The notes under the pieces are model-generated. The model made no database searches, was not told the DNA's origin, and saw nothing but the letters and a program-made list of their open reading frames with translations. A DNA stretch of 15,460 nucleotides, from the NCBI GenBank assembly GCA_900765125.1, contig CAAFQL010000229.1, forward strand, positions 1 to 15,460, written 5' to 3'. Both the position numbers and the translations under genes were made by a program. Below, piece by piece: positions 1 to 8,269 of this stretch (within the stretch, counting starts at the first letter, position 1; each line of letters starts with the position of its first letter). This DNA is from Oscillospiraceae bacterium (GTDB lineage Bacteria; Bacillota; Clostridia; Oscillospirales; Ruminococcaceae).

Positions 1-1904
1 AGAATACAGAGCAGGCATCAGAAGAGTCCTCTGAAGAATCTTCTAAAGCATCGGAAACTTCTTCACGGGCTGTATACGACGAGGACGATATAGCTTCCCA
101 GTATAACAGCTTCGATGCAGAGATCACTCTAAATAAAAGCTCTGCAACAGTTACCGGAAGTAAAGAAAGTGTAGAGATAAAGGACAAAAACATTACCATC
201 ACAAAAGGCGGTACTTACCATCTGTCAGGCAGTCTTAATGATGGTCAGCTGAATGTTACAGGTACCGAAAAGGTCAAGCTTTATCTTGACGGAGTATCTA
301 TTGAAAATAAAAATGGTGCTGCCATTGTCTGCACAAATGAAAAGAGAACTATTATAACTCTTGCAGAGGGTACTGAAAACACCCTTTCTGATGGCGGAAA
401 TTATACAATTCCTAATGAAGATACCGCAGCAGTGATTTATGCTAAAGATAAACTAACTATAAACGGCAGCGGTATTTTAACAGTAAAAGGAAAAGCCTCT
501 GACGGAATAATCTCAAAGGATGATTTAAAGATCACGGGAGGCATTATCAATGTAAATGCTGAAAACAATGGCATAAAGGGTACTGATTCAGTGGCAATAT
601 GCGGCGGATTGCTGAACGTAACAGTGGGAAATGACGGCATTAAGTCCACAAAAGCAGACAACACTGAAAAAGGCTGGATAGCAATTGACGGTGGAGATAT
701 AACTTTAACAGCAGGTGGAGACGGAATCCAGGCTGAAAACACCCTTGAAATAACAGCAGGTAAGCTTAGTATTACCACAAACGGTGAAATAGATACAAGC
801 TCTTCTGATGAATTTGGTATGATGCCCGGAGGACACGGCGATTTTGGCAGTAACGATGAATTCGGCAGAGGCAGACCTGATGATTTCAGATTTTCAAATG
901 AAGAAGGATTCCCGAACGCACAGCCTACAGCAGACATAACAGAAACTAACGCAGATGATAATAACGCACTCAGCAGCAAGGGCATAAAGTCAGGCAGCAC
1001 TATGACTGTTACAGGAGGTACTGTTCAAATAAATTCCACTGATCACTGCGTTCATTCAAGCAATGCTCTGAATATATCTGCCGGAAACCTAAGTCTTTCA
1101 TCATCTATGGCAAAAGGCATTTCATCTCACGGCGAGATGACCATATCAGGCGATGAAACTATAATTACTATAGAAAAATGCACTGAAGGCATTGAATCAA
1201 AGTCAGTCATGAACATAGACGGTGGAAATATTCGCATACTTGACGCTTCCGACGACGGACTCAACACAGGCGGCAACACAGGATCAGACCACACCATGAA
1301 TATAAACGGTGGTACAATATACATAAATTCCGCAGCCGATGGAACTGATTCCAACGGTGATACAAATTTCAATGGCGGACTTTTGATAGTATCAGGTCCT
1401 GTAAGCGGCGGTGATGGTTCAATTGACGGTGACGGAACAATGACTTTAAACGGTGGAACTATACTGGGACTTTCCTCACGTGGAATGATGAAATACCCGG
1501 CAGGCTGCATGGTCACTACATCGGTAAATGCTTCCGCCGGCGATATGATCTCCGTTCTTGATTCAAATGGTGAGCTTATTATAACTATAAAAACAAATAA
1601 AGATGTATCAGATATAATATATGCAGACGGAATGGGCAGTAATATGGCTTCCTATAAACTCGTTACAGGCGGCTCATTTGAAGGAACACTTTGTGAAGAC
1701 GGATGGGCAGTTTCAGGTAAAATAAAAAATGGAACCGAATGCACATGGAGTCAAGCTGAATCTGCAAGCTCAGGCATAATGGGCGGAGGTTTTGGCGGAA
1801 GAGGAGACCCTATGCCTTCTGATATGGAAAATATGACACCTCCAGACAGTTTTAACGGTGAAAGACCTGAGAAACCAAATGGTATTATTCCGGAACACTA
1901 CTAA
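1..1904 (+). CDS. Cthe_2159-like beta-helix carbohydrate-binding protein (5' partial)
   Basis: The frame is open from base 3 to the TAA at 1902-1904, giving 633 visible residues; the start and any signal or lipobox are upstream of the window. The GTG at 432 is only an internal codon, because the same frame continues upstream with family-like sequence. The visible N-terminus is a Ser/Glu-rich linker of about 25 residues, typical of a surface-tethered protein. After it come many repeats of a beta-helix pattern with Gly-Gly and Asp-Gly turns (for example GGDGIQAENTLEITAG). A Met/Gly/Pro/Asp-rich loop interrupts the helix at about 804-920, and a similar Gly/Pro/Met-rich tail ends the protein. This matches the Cthe_2159 family (carbohydrate-binding domain-containing, pectate-lyase-like fold, calcium and acidic-polysaccharide binding). 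Family assignment is from recognition of the pattern; the ligand here is not known. Confidence 0.8.
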   Translation, partial: NTEQASEESSEESSKASETSSRAVYDEDDIASQYNSFDAEITLNKSSATVTGSKESVEIKDKNITITKGGTYHLSGSLNDGQLNVTGTEKVKLYLDGVSIENKNGAAIVCTNEKRTIITLAEGTENTLSDGGNYTIPNEDTAAVIYAKDKLTINGSGILTVKGKASDGIISKDDLKITGGIINVNAENNGIKGTDSVAICGGLLNVTVGNDGIKSTKADNTEKGWIAIDGGDITLTAGGDGIQAENTLEITAGKLSITTNGEIDTSSSDEFGMMPGGHGDFGSNDEFGRGRPDDFRFSNEEGFPNAQPTADITETNADDNNALSSKGIKSGSTMTVTGGTVQINSTDHCVHSSNALNISAGNLSLSSSMAKGISSHGEMTISGDETIITIEKCTEGIESKSVMNIDGGNIRILDASDDGLNTGGNTGSDHTMNINGGTIYINSAADGTDSNGDTNFNGGLLIVSGPVSGGDGSIDGDGTMTLNGGTILGLSSRGMMKYPAGCMVTTSVNASAGDMISVLDSNGELIITIKTNKDVSDIIYADGMGSNMASYKLVTGGSFEGTLCEDGWAVSGKIKNGTECTWSQAESASSGIMGGGFGGRGDPMPSDMENMTPPDSFNGERPEKPNGIIPEHY

Positions 1905-1921
1905 TAATTTTATTACAACAA

Positions 1922-1968
1922 AAACAGGAACTGTATCACCACTATTTCGGTGAACAGCTCCTGTTTTT
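1922..1968. terminator. Bidirectional intrinsic terminator between convergent genes
   Basis: The arms AAACAGGA-a-CTGT and ACAG-c-TCCTGTTT pair, with an inner TCACC/GGTGA stem around a short loop. A T run follows on the plus strand, and TTTTTGTTGT follows on the minus strand. It sits between the stop at 1904 (+) and the stop at 1972 (-), so it probably ends both transcripts. Confidence 0.85.
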
Positions 1969-1971
1969 TAT

Positions 1972-3603
1972 TTATTCATTTTCGGCTTCACTTGTCTCAG
2001 TTTCAGCTTCACCGGTCTCAACTTCTGTAGTTTCTTCCTGATCATTTTCTTTGTAGTCATCTGCATATACTGAATCTACACCAAGGTATTCATCAAGTGT
2101 TATACCAAGCTCTGTTATTTCCTTTGCGAGCTCCTTACCTACATAACGAATATGCCATGATTCATATTTATAACCCGTAATGTTTTCTTTGCCCTTAGGG
2201 TATCTTATAATAAACCCAAATTCAGCACAATGTTTCTCAAGCCATTTAGCTTCCGGTGTATCTGTAAAAGTATCGTCAATAGAGTTTACATCAATTACAA
2301 GAGCAGATTGATGCTCTGAAAATCCCGGTCTTGCAGAGAAAGTATCTGCCATATCAGCTCCGTATATGTCTACATAGTCATTATATATTTCAACCTGTTC
2401 ATCATGACTTCTGTAACCAGACGCATAATATATATTCAGATCTTCTTCAGCAGCTGCTGCACACAATTCATCAAAGGCATTCTGTGTTTCCTCTGTCAGT
2501 TCGCCGGGATCATACGATGCATCTGCACCATAGCTCTTATTGATAAGAAGTATTCCGTCAACATAGGTCACACCGTTCTTCTTCTCCATTTTACGTACAG
2601 TACAGCTGATCTGTGCTTTAATGGAAGGATTCGCCTTTGCCGATATAGTAATGTCACATACTCCGGCAGAAACGCCCTTGATTATACCGTCCTCTGTAAC
2701 TTCTGCCACAGATGTATCACTGCTTACCCATAAAATATCATCAGCAGCAGCCGTACCTGTTGTTGACATACTTATTGGAATAGGCGCTGTACCTCCCTCA
2801 AGAACAGCCGTAAAATTGTTAAGCGGCGTTATTCCTACAATATTGCATTCACCTGTGGGCGTTTCAATAATATTGCCATTTATATCTGTCTGCACGGCAG
2901 ATACAGGCTGATCGTTTTCCGAAGAATTTTGTTTCATCTTTATAGTGTTTACAATAAGACCTGCCGACAGCCCCACAACAAACACCGCTGAGATACCGAT
3001 AACTGTACGCAGTATACGTGAATTCTTCCTTGCTCTGCGTCGGCGTTCTGCTGCTGTTTCATTTGGACGTTCAGGATTAAAATATCCCTCCTGCTCTTCT
3101 GTTACCTTTTCATACTTGCCGGTCTTTCTGAGTATCTCGCTCGCCTTTGGAGCTTTTGGCTCATCAGATGCTTCCGACGGATCTATTACTTTTTCATACT
3201 TGCCTCGTGTAACTACCTGCGGTTCTTCTGCCGCTGCAATATTCGGCTCAGACTTTGTTTCATGTCTGAGCATTTTATCTATATCATTATTTTCAAGCGT
3301 ATCAAAAGTTGTCTCTGTGTTATTTGAAATTCTATCTGTCTTAATTTCAGCAGATTTTTCTTCCGTCTCATAGTCATCTGTCGTTAAAAAGGATCTTTGA
3401 GCAGACATTGTTGTATTTGCATAGGTTTGCTGAGTTTTTTCTGATTTTCTGTAAGGATCATGAGCAACGCTCTCATGGCGAAGCATTTCGGTTATTTCTT
3501 TTTCTTCCTCTTTGTCCTTTTCAGAATCAACTGCACCAAGCTCACGAGCCAGCAATCTCTGAAACTCTTCAAACTCCTTTTCTGACATATTTCTGCTTTC
3601 CAT
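1972..3603 (-). CDS. VanY-type D-alanyl-D-alanine carboxypeptidase (M15B), membrane-anchored, with Big2-like domain
   Basis: The 543-residue product would trim the terminal D-Ala of peptidoglycan stem peptides outside the membrane. Residues 1-195 are hydrophilic, charged and probably disordered. A basic stretch (RRRRARKNSR, 187-196) precedes one transmembrane helix (about 198-219). A Big2-like Ig fold covers about 256-336 and the M15B catalytic domain about 345-510. Zinc ligands are H431 and D438 in SEHQSALVID and H484 in ESWHIRYVG; E481 is the probable catalytic base. The usual Gly in the SxHxxGxAxD motif is Ala here. The C-terminus is an acidic Glu/Thr tail. The start is supported by GGAGG at 3613-3617, 9 bp upstream. 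The N-terminus has paired motifs (MLRHE twice, GKYEKV twice). It is transcribed alone, with no van resistance genes nearby, so it is more likely a housekeeping wall enzyme than a vancomycin resistance gene. Confidence 0.88.
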   Translation of the reverse strand: MESRNMSEKEFEEFQRLLARELGAVDSEKDKEEEKEITEMLRHESVAHDPYRKSEKTQQTYANTTMSAQRSFLTTDDYETEEKSAEIKTDRISNNTETTFDTLENNDIDKMLRHETKSEPNIAAAEEPQVVTRGKYEKVIDPSEASDEPKAPKASEILRKTGKYEKVTEEQEGYFNPERPNETAAERRRRARKNSRILRTVIGISAVFVVGLSAGLIVNTIKMKQNSSENDQPVSAVQTDINGNIIETPTGECNIVGITPLNNFTAVLEGGTAPIPISMSTTGTAAADDILWVSSDTSVAEVTEDGIIKGVSAGVCDITISAKANPSIKAQISCTVRKMEKKNGVTYVDGILLINKSYGADASYDPGELTEETQNAFDELCAAAAEEDLNIYYASGYRSHDEQVEIYNDYVDIYGADMADTFSARPGFSEHQSALVIDVNSIDDTFTDTPEAKWLEKHCAEFGFIIRYPKGKENITGYKYESWHIRYVGKELAKEITELGITLDEYLGVDSVYADDYKENDQEETTEVETGEAETETSEAENE

Positions 3604-3682
3604 AATAGAAAACCTCCGTTTATTATCGTTTTCCTCTAAAAGGCTTTTAATTCGACATATGTGTATAATTCGGTATTATATT

Positions 3683-3711
3683 ATAATATCATATATTTCT
3701 CCTTCTGTCCA
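3683..3711 (-). promoter_or_regulatory. Sigma-A-like promoter for the VanY-type gene
   Basis: On the minus strand, TGGACA (3711-3706), a 17-bp spacer and TATTAT (3688-3683) form a good match to the housekeeping consensus. The leader to the ATG at 3603 would be about 70 nt. Confidence 0.55.
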
Positions 3712-3822
3712 CGAAATTTTAAGTTTTTTTTAGAAATATTGCATTAACAAATAATGTCTTATCGTGATAACACTCAAAAACCTGCCCAATCTTTGTACTA
3801 AACAAACAAAATTTCAAGAAAC

Positions 3823-3833
3823 AAGTGATAAAG
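3823..3833 (+). repeat. AAGTGATAAAG box, copy 1 (GH74 promoter)
   Basis: This 11-bp sequence ends 3 bp before the -35 of the GH74 promoter. An identical copy lies at 13061-13071, upstream of the response regulator promoter. Both are preceded by AGAAAC/AGAAAACT. It may be an activator site shared by the two promoters; chance is possible in AT-rich DNA. Confidence 0.4.
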
Positions 3834-3836
3834 TCC

Positions 3837-3865
3837 TTGCAATTATAAATTGCATATGATATAAT
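3837..3865 (+). promoter_or_regulatory. Sigma-A-like promoter for the GH74 gene
   Basis: TTGCAA (3837-3842), a 17-bp spacer and a perfect TATAAT (3860-3865). The expected start of transcription is near 3872, leaving a leader of about 55 nt before the ATG at 3927. The -35 and spacer overlap a perfect inverted repeat, so the promoter is probably controlled. Confidence 0.65.
3838..3854. repeat. Perfect inverted repeat inside the GH74 promoter (candidate operator)
   Basis: TGCAATT (3838-3844), ATA, AATTGCA (3848-3854): arms of 7 bp with a 3-bp centre. It covers most of the -35 and half of the spacer, where a bound dimeric repressor would block RNA polymerase. No regulator for it can be named. 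Confidence 0.5.
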
Positions 3866-3926
3866 AAAAATGTATGCAGGAAAAATTTTTCTGTACTAAT
3901 TTAATAAAAAGAAAGGAAAAAGGAAC

Positions 3927-6641
3927 ATGAAAAATCTAACTCAAAAAGCAGCTTTTCTGACGGCTGCAGCAATTCTTTTCGGTGCTATGACCATACCAGG
4001 TTCATCAGCAAGCAGTACAGCTGAAGCGGCTTCTGCAAACATCGAAGATCAAATGGAAGTCGGAACAATGGGCATTGCCGGTGGCGGCTTTGTATCAGGT
4101 ATTGTTACCGGAAAAACCACAATGTATGCACGTACTGACGTTGGAGGTGCATACAAGTACAACTATAAAACAGGCAACTGGGATCAGCTGATGGATTTCA
4201 TCGATGAAAACGACAGAGGATATCTCAGTATCGACGCAATGTGCATTGACCCTACAAACGAAGATAATGTTTATATGCTGGCAGGCTGTGCATATTTCAG
4301 CGATGCAAGAACTGCTGTATTTATTTCACATGACGGTGCAAAAACATTCAAGGAAGTAGACGTAACAGATCTTATTCAGGTAATGGGCAATGGTGACGGC
4401 AGACAGTGCGGCGAGTCAATTGCAGTTGACCCCGATAATCCTGATGTCATTTACTGCGGCGGTGATGTTGCTTCCGGTGATTCTGCTCTTATCATGAGCG
4501 AGGACGGAGGCGAAACATGGAAACCGGTTATGGGTTACGATGATTTGGGACTTTATAAAAACACTGTAAAATGGCCAACATGGACAGATCATATCGTACG
4601 ATGCATGACAGAAGGAGAATATAATAATCATAACGGCGTAGCTTCTATCCAAATATCTAACGGCAAGGTTTACGTTGCTTCATCCGTAACAGGCGTTACA
4701 AATGTACACGTTGCAGATGTCGGCAAAGACAACTTTAAAGAACTTAGCGCTGATCTTCCTACAGCAAACTTCCCGACTCGCATAAATCTTGACGCTGATG
4801 GAAATCTGCTTATTACTTATATAGGCGGTCTTGCATTCCAGGGCAGCGCAGGCGGCGCATTCAAATACGAGCCTGCAACCGGAACTGTAACAGATATTTC
4901 TCCTACTGAAAACGGTTACGGAGCTGTATTCAGCGATCCTGACGATGCAAATAAACTGGTAGCTACAACCTGCGGTCTGTGGTATTCTCAGATGTGGCAG
5001 GGATGGAGTGATGATCATGGTCCTGCATGGGGTGACAGATTCTTCAAATCCACAGACGGCGGCGCTACATGGACAAGCATGACTCCCGGTAATACAGTAA
5101 GCTGGGGAGGTCCTCTTGAAGCAGAATATCTCAACGACGGTGGCAGACCATGGATTCGAGATAAAGCAATACATTGGACAGGAGCAATCGTACTTGATCC
5201 GAATGATAATAACAGAATCGTTGTTACTTCAGGTAACGGTGTATTTGCATGTGACAATACGTGGGATGAGTGTCCTCAGTTCTATTTTGAAGCTGATGGT
5301 ATCGAAGAAGTAGTTGCACTTGACATGGTAAGCCCTCTTGGTGCTAATCCATATTCTGCTATCGGTGACTATGACGGTTTTGAGCATACAAGCAAAACTG
5401 AATCCATTCAGCATCAACCGAATATGGGCAGCACCAGTGCTATAGCATACTGCCCGTCAAATCCAAAGGTAATGGTTCGTGCAGCTCAAAATGACGCAAC
5501 AACCTATTACACACTTGACGGTGGTAAAGAATGGACAAAAATGAGTGCTAACTCAACATCGGGCAAGGCTGCTATCACTGAACTTGAGGACGGCACATAC
5601 CGTATCTTCCGTACTGGAAACGGCAAAGGCGAGTATACAGATGACTTCGGCGCAACATGGAACAGCTGCTCAGGTATAAAAGGAACAAAAGAACTTTACT
5701 TCAAGGTTGATGAAGAGAACCCTAAATATGTTTACGGCTATACTGCACAATTTAATGACTACTGGTTCTATGACACAAGCAAAAAAGAACCTACATTTGA
5801 GGATGCACATTATGTATTCATGGTAAGTGATGACTACGGAGCAACCTTTACAGCACAGGATACTTGCAAATACGATCAATGCGATGTTGCAAACAGAATC
5901 GGCTACCTTAGTGAGGGTGAAATGGTTCTGGGTGCAGGATGGAATGGTGCGTACTATGTAACTGATTTCGGCAAGAATATAGAAAAGCTTGACAGTGTAT
6001 TCTACTGCAAGACTATCGGCTATGGCGCTCCTGAAAAAGAAGGCGGTGTAAATACTCTGTATATGTACGGTCAGCCTGAAGAAAGTGATCCTCAGGGTAT
6101 TTATCGTTCAACTGATGCCGGTAAGACATGGGTTGCTATCAATATTAACCACCTCTATGGCGGTACAGGCAATGGTAACTTCTTGGTAGGCGATATGAAT
6201 GAATTTGGTACTGTATATATGTCTACTGTAGGCTGCGGTATCGTTTATATGGCACTTGACAATGGCACGGATCCTAAGCCTACTACTACAACTACCACCA
6301 CATCCACAACAACCTCAACTGCCAGTTCTGAAACAACTACGGGCAAAACTACGACCACTACGGATATTACTACAACCACATCTGGAAAGACCACAACAAC
6401 GACAACAATAACCGGTGAACTTAATGTAAAATATGGTGATCTAAATCTTGACGGCAAGATCACTATGGTTGACATGATATATATGAATAAATATCTCACT
6501 GGTTCTATAAAGTTCAATGCCCAGCAGATGTTAAATGGTGATTGTTCAGTAGACGGCGATGTTACTTCTTCTGATGCAACAGCACTTCTGCTATTCCTGG
6601 GTGAAAAGGTCGACTCACTGCCTATAATATCGGAAGAATAA
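3927..6641 (+). CDS. Secreted GH74 xyloglucanase with dockerin
   Basis: The 904-residue product is predicted to cleave the beta-1,4-glucan backbone of xyloglucan outside the cell. A signal peptide (KNLTQK, then a hydrophobic core at about 8-25) is followed by Ala/Ser-rich sequence with likely cleavage at 28-36. The GH74 double propeller spans about 43-780. D71 in RTDVGGAY and D481 in IGDYDGFEH fit the two catalytic aspartates of the Clostridium thermocellum Xgh74A family (D70 and D480). Seven Asp-box-like turns (such as SEDGGETW, STDGGATW, STDAGKTW) mark propeller blades. A Thr-rich linker (785-828) leads to a dockerin (about 835-897) with two calcium loops: D838-x-N840-x-D842 to D849, and D872-x-S874-x-D876 to D883. 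The dockerin implies docking to a cohesin on a scaffoldin not in this window. The start has GAAAGGA 9 bp upstream. A small gene follows after 34 bp. Family assignment is firm; substrate is by family. Confidence 0.93.
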   Translation: MKNLTQKAAFLTAAAILFGAMTIPGSSASSTAEAASANIEDQMEVGTMGIAGGGFVSGIVTGKTTMYARTDVGGAYKYNYKTGNWDQLMDFIDENDRGYLSIDAMCIDPTNEDNVYMLAGCAYFSDARTAVFISHDGAKTFKEVDVTDLIQVMGNGDGRQCGESIAVDPDNPDVIYCGGDVASGDSALIMSEDGGETWKPVMGYDDLGLYKNTVKWPTWTDHIVRCMTEGEYNNHNGVASIQISNGKVYVASSVTGVTNVHVADVGKDNFKELSADLPTANFPTRINLDADGNLLITYIGGLAFQGSAGGAFKYEPATGTVTDISPTENGYGAVFSDPDDANKLVATTCGLWYSQMWQGWSDDHGPAWGDRFFKSTDGGATWTSMTPGNTVSWGGPLEAEYLNDGGRPWIRDKAIHWTGAIVLDPNDNNRIVVTSGNGVFACDNTWDECPQFYFEADGIEEVVALDMVSPLGANPYSAIGDYDGFEHTSKTESIQHQPNMGSTSAIAYCPSNPKVMVRAAQNDATTYYTLDGGKEWTKMSANSTSGKAAITELEDGTYRIFRTGNGKGEYTDDFGATWNSCSGIKGTKELYFKVDEENPKYVYGYTAQFNDYWFYDTSKKEPTFEDAHYVFMVSDDYGATFTAQDTCKYDQCDVANRIGYLSEGEMVLGAGWNGAYYVTDFGKNIEKLDSVFYCKTIGYGAPEKEGGVNTLYMYGQPEESDPQGIYRSTDAGKTWVAININHLYGGTGNGNFLVGDMNEFGTVYMSTVGCGIVYMALDNGTDPKPTTTTTTTSTTTSTASSETTTGKTTTTTDITTTTSGKTTTTTTITGELNVKYGDLNLDGKITMVDMIYMNKYLTGSIKFNAQQMLNGDCSVDGDVTSSDATALLLFLGEKVDSLPIISEE

Positions 6642-6675
6642 GATTTCACAAAATTTATAAAGGAGATGCGCAATT

Positions 6676-7110
6676 ATGGATCCGAATCGCTATATCAACG
6701 AGCGTATAACATCAAAAGAACCCGTACAGAGTGCTGCTCCAATCAATAAGGAAGTAAAAGCCTCTATACCTACCAACAATACTGCCAATATACACAGAAA
6801 GCCTCCGCAAAAGGAAAAAACAGGCAGACTATGCATTTCGAGTAAACGTTTCTTTGGACAAATTCTTATTGACCATTGGGTCATACGCATTAACGGTGAA
6901 CAAAGAGAACTCCCATTTGGACGCAACAAGCTTTCACTGGAGCTTCCTGCCGGAGTATATCTTGTCACTGCTTATACGCCATACCTTGGTATGCACTGCA
7001 TGAGAGTTACTGCGGATATAGAAATTCGTCCTGGTATGGCAACGCACATCTCCTATCAGACTGTATTCGACATATTTAAAAATGGAATCATGAGACAGAG
7101 TATCTCTTAA
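6676..7110 (+). CDS. Protein of unknown function, co-transcribed with GH74
   Basis: This 144-residue protein has AAGGAG 10 bp before its ATG and follows the GH74 stop by 34 bp with no terminator between, so it is probably in the same transcript. It has no signal peptide, membrane helix or dockerin. Residues 1-50 are polar and Pro/Lys/Asn-rich, probably disordered. Residues 55-135 alternate hydrophobic and polar residues like a small beta-sandwich: a strand ending in VIRINGEQ, then LELPAGVYLVTAY, then ITPGM-like turns (EIRPGMATHISY). The 'ING...LPAGVYLVTA' pattern resembles PEGA-like or similar small beta domains, but I do not recognise the family. Its partner and role are unknown. Confidence 0.75.
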   Translation: MDPNRYINERITSKEPVQSAAPINKEVKASIPTNNTANIHRKPPQKEKTGRLCISSKRFFGQILIDHWVIRINGEQRELPFGRNKLSLELPAGVYLVTAYTPYLGMHCMRVTADIEIRPGMATHISYQTVFDIFKNGIMRQSIS

Positions 7111-7135
7111 TAAATTAGATTCCAAAATCAAAAAG

Positions 7136-7177
7136 AAAACTGCTGCTGTGAGTAAATTCACAGCAGCAGTTTTTCTT
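7136..7177. terminator. Strong bidirectional intrinsic terminator
   Basis: A perfect 16-bp stem, 7136-7151 pairing with 7158-7173, contains CTGCTGCTGTGA and TCACAGCAGCAG with a 6-nt loop. TTTTTCTTTT follows on plus, and TTTTCTTTTTG follows on minus. It separates the GH74 unit from the convergent anti-sigma gene at 7202. Confidence 0.95.
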
Positions 7178-7201
7178 TTGCACTGTATATAAGGAGAGTA
7201 G

Positions 7202-8269
7202 TTAGTCTTTAAGTTTTATTATCTGGTCACCAAATTTAATTGCGATAATAGTTTCGGGAGCAATAGGCATGGGATACTCAATATTTACATTGCATTTGCC
7301 ACCGCTATACATATGGGTATTAACATTTACTATACCTTCTATCTCTTTGCCATCATCTGTAATAATACACATATTTGTATTATCAAATAAATATGGATGT
7401 GAACTGATCTGCTCACCTGATAAAGTCATAAAGAATAAATTAAGATCTGCCTTTTCAAGCCAAACACAAGCATTTACACCCAAAGGCTGGATCTCCTTTT
7501 TAAGAACTTCATCTACATAATATGTGATTATCTTTGTATTCTTCTGAATATCAACAGAAAATGATAAACGGCAAATATCTTCATCGGCAGGCTGCTCTTT
7601 ATCGCTGTTTACAAATTTATAGGTATCTATAATTGCTGTAGACACATCTATACTCTTGCCAGTTATTACATCTGAAAGATAGAACTGCTCATATATAATG
7701 GCTGAACCGTCATCTTGAAGCTGACTGTATGTTTTTGAGCTGTAGAAATCTACTTTTTGCCCATTGACACTTAATACTAAAGTATTGGGATCATCATCAT
7801 ACCACTGACCCATATGTTCGGCAACCACGCCGTCCTCTTCAGGTGTGGTATAACGAAATGCAGCATACAAAATATTGCCATTGCAAATTGCACCAACAGG
7901 TTCAAATTTATCTGCATTCCAGCCCTCAGATTTAAAGTTGCAGATCGGTGATACGTAGCCGTCTACTTTATCAACGAATTCCTCACGCTGCTCTGTTATC
8001 TCTGAAGATTCACCGCTCCACTCATGCACACGGAAAAATCCTGTCAACCAATTATTTCCATTAAAAGCAGAAACCGTCACCGTACCCACCATCACAATAC
8101 AAAGACAAGCTGCAATGACTGCTATAAAAGATCTGCCTTTTCTTCGTACTCTTAACCTGATACGATCATTCTGTTCAGAAAGTTCCTCTGCCCTTCTGAG
8201 AATCTCTCTCTCACAGGAGTCCGGCATTTTTATGTGCGACATTGTATTCTGAAATACTTTCTTCTCCAT
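7202..8269 (-). CDS. Probable transmembrane anti-sigma factor (DUF4179-like)
   Basis: I place the start at the ATG of 8269 (355 residues) because AAGGAGG lies 8 bp upstream (8284-8278); the frame is open for 19 more codons but these lack a site. Residues 1-46 are cytoplasmic and charged (EREILRRAEELSEQ). One transmembrane helix follows (about 48-69), then about 285 residues outside the membrane. The layout and the sequence after the helix (NGNNWLTGFFRVHEW) resemble the DUF4179-type anti-sigma proteins paired with ECF sigma factors in Firmicutes. No HxxxCxxC zinc motif is seen. The gene overlaps the sigma gene by 59 bp, so the two are probably translated together. The outer part has no recognisable carbohydrate-binding module, so its signal is unknown. 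The role rests on context and topology more than on motifs. Confidence 0.75.
   Translation of the reverse strand: MEKKVFQNTMSHIKMPDSCEREILRRAEELSEQNDRIRLRVRRKGRSFIAVIAACLCIVMVGTVTVSAFNGNNWLTGFFRVHEWSGESSEITEQREEFVDKVDGYVSPICNFKSEGWNADKFEPVGAICNGNILYAAFRYTTPEEDGVVAEHMGQWYDDDPNTLVLSVNGQKVDFYSSKTYSQLQDDGSAIIYEQFYLSDVITGKSIDVSTAIIDTYKFVNSDKEQPADEDICRLSFSVDIQKNTKIITYYVDEVLKKEIQPLGVNACVWLEKADLNLFFMTLSGEQISSHPYLFDNTNMCIITDDGKEIEGIVNVNTHMYSGGKCNVNIEYPMPIAPETIIAIKFGDQIIKLKD

Larger units (their letters stand above)
3604..3926. other. Divergent intergenic region (323 bp)
   Basis: This AT-rich stretch holds the two divergent promoters listed separately, an 11-bp box at 3823-3833 repeated upstream of the response regulator, a perfect inverted repeat at 3838-3854, and a weaker inverted repeat TTATC-GT-GATAA at 3759-3770. 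I see no RNA gene or riboswitch in it. Confidence 0.7.

Noticed and set aside
437..1000. Long minus-strand open frame opposite the beta-helix gene
   Set aside because: It is the antisense shadow of a Gly/Asp-repeat gene, with Pro/Ser-rich content and no domain or ribosome site.
2945..3373. Plus-strand frame of 142 codons inside the VanY-type gene
   Set aside because: Ser/Phe-rich antisense shadow; the minus-strand protein has clear domains and a ribosome site.
1972..3603. VanY-type gene as vancomycin resistance
   Set aside because: No vanHAX, vanRS or ligase genes are nearby, and such carboxypeptidases are common in wall maintenance.
6280..6410. ACT/ACA-rich stretch as a microsatellite or CRISPR-like repeat
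   Set aside because: It codes in frame for the Thr-rich linker before the dockerin, and shows no regular repeat and spacer pattern.
6245..6673. Minus-strand frame with long Val runs
   Set aside because: The Val runs are the reverse complement of the Thr codons in the GH74 linker.
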